Shown piece after piece: positions 62,064 through 64,000 of a DNA stretch of 64,000 nt. The translations under genes and the position numbers were made by a program. This DNA comes from Nemopilema nomurai. Lineage: Eukaryota > Cnidaria > Scyphozoa > Rhizostomeae > Rhizostomatidae. The stretch spans positions 372,001-436,000 of the forward strand of contig ML133436.1 of the NCBI GenBank assembly GCA_003864495.1. The letters run 5' to 3'. Position 1 is the stretch's first letter; every line of letters starts with the position of its first letter. A model generated the notes under the pieces. The model made no database searches. It was not told the origin of the DNA and was given only the letters and a program-made list of their open reading frames with translations.

Positions 62064-64000
62064 ATCTTTCCCTTCTATTTCAGGTATGTCCTTAAGTCTG
62101 CTATTTTTTCCTATCGCAATTTTTATGGCAGGGCAATGGTGATTGAAATTATAGCTATTACTAAAGCAATCGATCTTGTTCCATCATTACAATCAAGAGA
62201 ACCATCATAGTATAGAAAAGGAACGACCAATGATAATGACACACATCCTGAATCATTATCAACTATCAATCAGTCGATCAATCGCCACTAATCATAATCA
62301 CCTAATCATTTATCACATTCGGATCTACCCACGGTATTCACATATAAGTGGCTTTGTTTTCTTTGGTGATTAACATTACATTTATTATTGGCACGCTACA
62401 GTAACAAAGTTGATTAGTAATCGATATCATGGTAACGACGCTGATCAATCAGACATTTTCATCTCAATCGCCTACCTACGAGGTAGAAACCACAATGATA
62501 CAGAATCAAGCGAAATGCTTAGCATTGAAAATATGATTATATTTAAATCAGGCGCTCATAAAACATTCATATGAGTCATAACTAACAATGAAAACCGGGC
62601 TGATGTTTATCATAAGAAAGTTGACAAACTGCATCAAACATTGGTCAGTCATGCGCCAATTTTACATATGCATTTTCTTAGTGTAGGACAAGAAGATATA
62701 TTATAGAAAATCCATAGTTGACACTTGAAATTCATAACAAAATTTGCCAAATCAGAACTTTTTAATAGTCGTCAGTGTGTTTAGATGGCAAACTATAAGA
62801 AATATCTCACTTTCGTAGAGACCACAACAGTGTGGGGATGTGGTGTGGGGTATGATCACGCAACAGACCATTTGAAAGGGGCACCGATGCAAAGAAAAAT
62901 CAGCAAAAAGCTAGTTTTGTACCTCAAATCATTAAAATATATGAAAGACTTCCTTACATAGCTCAAATCATGGTCCAATGAATTTCAAAAAATCCTAAAA
63001 GCAATTTGAAGGAATCATTCTATAAATGTTCTGTGATTTTGTTTTTGAAAAGTATAATGATTGCATACTAAATATCACCAATATCTTTTAGTCATACGCT
63101 CAACCCCCACCCAATGATTCACTGCCCCCCCTCCCCCCACACCCCCTTCTGATGCAAAAAGGCAACCCACAACTGCACTGCAACCCTCTAGCAAAGCAGG
63201 CAATTTCTAGGCCCTTACATAGCAGGGGACACTTGAGTGAACGGAAATTCTTACTAGATGATAATTCATTAATTAGAGCTATAATAAACATTTGTTCCGA
63301 ACAACAATTAAGAAGCACTAGTGCTGCAAGTTTTATCGCTCGATTGTTGAGCAATCCCCTTCGCTCCCATCATTAATTTTGTATAGGAACATGCCTCGAT
63401 GGAAATGCTTGCTGCACCGCATTTTGCTTTAGAAATAGCCGTCTTTCGATGACACTAAATTACCATCTCTTATGAAAACCAGACTTTATCTGCACAGCTA
63501 AAATTTGGCTAACAGCACCGCTCTCTCCACTGTTCGCGTTTATTTGCACGTGAAAGCGAATTCGTGCATTTTGCACAGACCAGCTGAGCTTCTATCTCGT
63601 CTCACGTGCTATCTGCACTTTTATCTGACAGTCTGCATCTTTGAAAGGAAGTAAAAACTTGTTTTTCTTCTCCATGTACTGTCGCAGTCGAAAGACTCTT
63701 TGACACATGGAGAGATATAAGTGTGTTTTGTGGATATGGTCCCTGAGTCTATATAATATGTTTCTGCAGTATGCCATCCGAATTTAGACAACAACATATG
63801 TTCTTTTAAAACTGACTCCTGCAATTCTGCTTCCCCCAATTAGCTTAGATGTAATAGGCTTCTCAAGTGGTTGTATCTACAAAATCTCTTCTTGAATGCT
63901 GGATATATGCTTGCTATTAAAAAGTACTTTTGAGATTTCTCTCCCAACTTCTCGCTTTCCGTGATATTTTACGGATAATCCAAAGCATAATAGGTGGCCT
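62064..64000. other. 3' UTR and downstream flank of the HLH gene
   Basis: No further gene is seen. Candidate poly(A) signals are ATTAAA at 62931-62936 and AATAAA at 63283-63288. Degenerate AATCA-type simple sequence is at about 62180-62320 and a C-rich patch at 63101-63150. CACGTG sites occur at 63547 and 63603. Confidence 0.45.

Overview
The window is AT-rich animal (metazoan) nuclear DNA. Its genes are split by GT-AG introns, the intergenic stretches are long, transcripts end at AATAAA signals, and the repeats are a decayed non-LTR retroelement, a tRNA-derived SINE and several minisatellites. The neuroglobin-type globin keeps the two ancestral animal intron positions, and the gene set and texture suit an early-branching animal. 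A cnidarian is my best guess, held at low to moderate confidence because no marker here is decisive.

Four protein-coding genes can be supported, all on the + strand. (1) 120-2011: the last three coding exons of a proline-rich protein that ends in a WH2-like actin-binding motif; its 5' part lies outside the window. (2) 6722-9740: a complete three-exon flavin-containing monooxygenase (FMO), 571 residues. (3) 13598-14838: a complete three-exon neuroglobin-type globin, 147 residues. (4) 37188-62063: a five-exon gene of nearly 25 kb encoding a 392-residue helix-loop-helix protein with a degenerate basic region and a long Asn/Ser/Tyr/Pro-rich tail. All three internal reading frames close exactly across the proposed splice sites. 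The genes look functionally unrelated: actin binding, oxidative metabolism, oxygen binding and transcriptional regulation. There is no operon logic.

The rest is non-coding. About 22 kb between the globin and the HLH gene holds no gene I can support. It contains two exon-like islands, an antisense LINE remnant (27165-27710), a SINE-like element (about 32116-32335), a GC-richer island (about 32690-33000) and simple repeats. The HLH introns carry three minisatellites (unit about 26, 37 and 22 bp), many CACGTG E-boxes and three paired CGCGCGG motifs. A degenerate 17-bp array lies upstream of the FMO gene.

No CRISPR array, operon, prokaryotic defence system or clearly new multi-gene system is present. 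The most interesting items are the HLH protein whose basic region lacks the usual glutamate, the neuroglobin with a shortened CD region, and the organised minisatellites.
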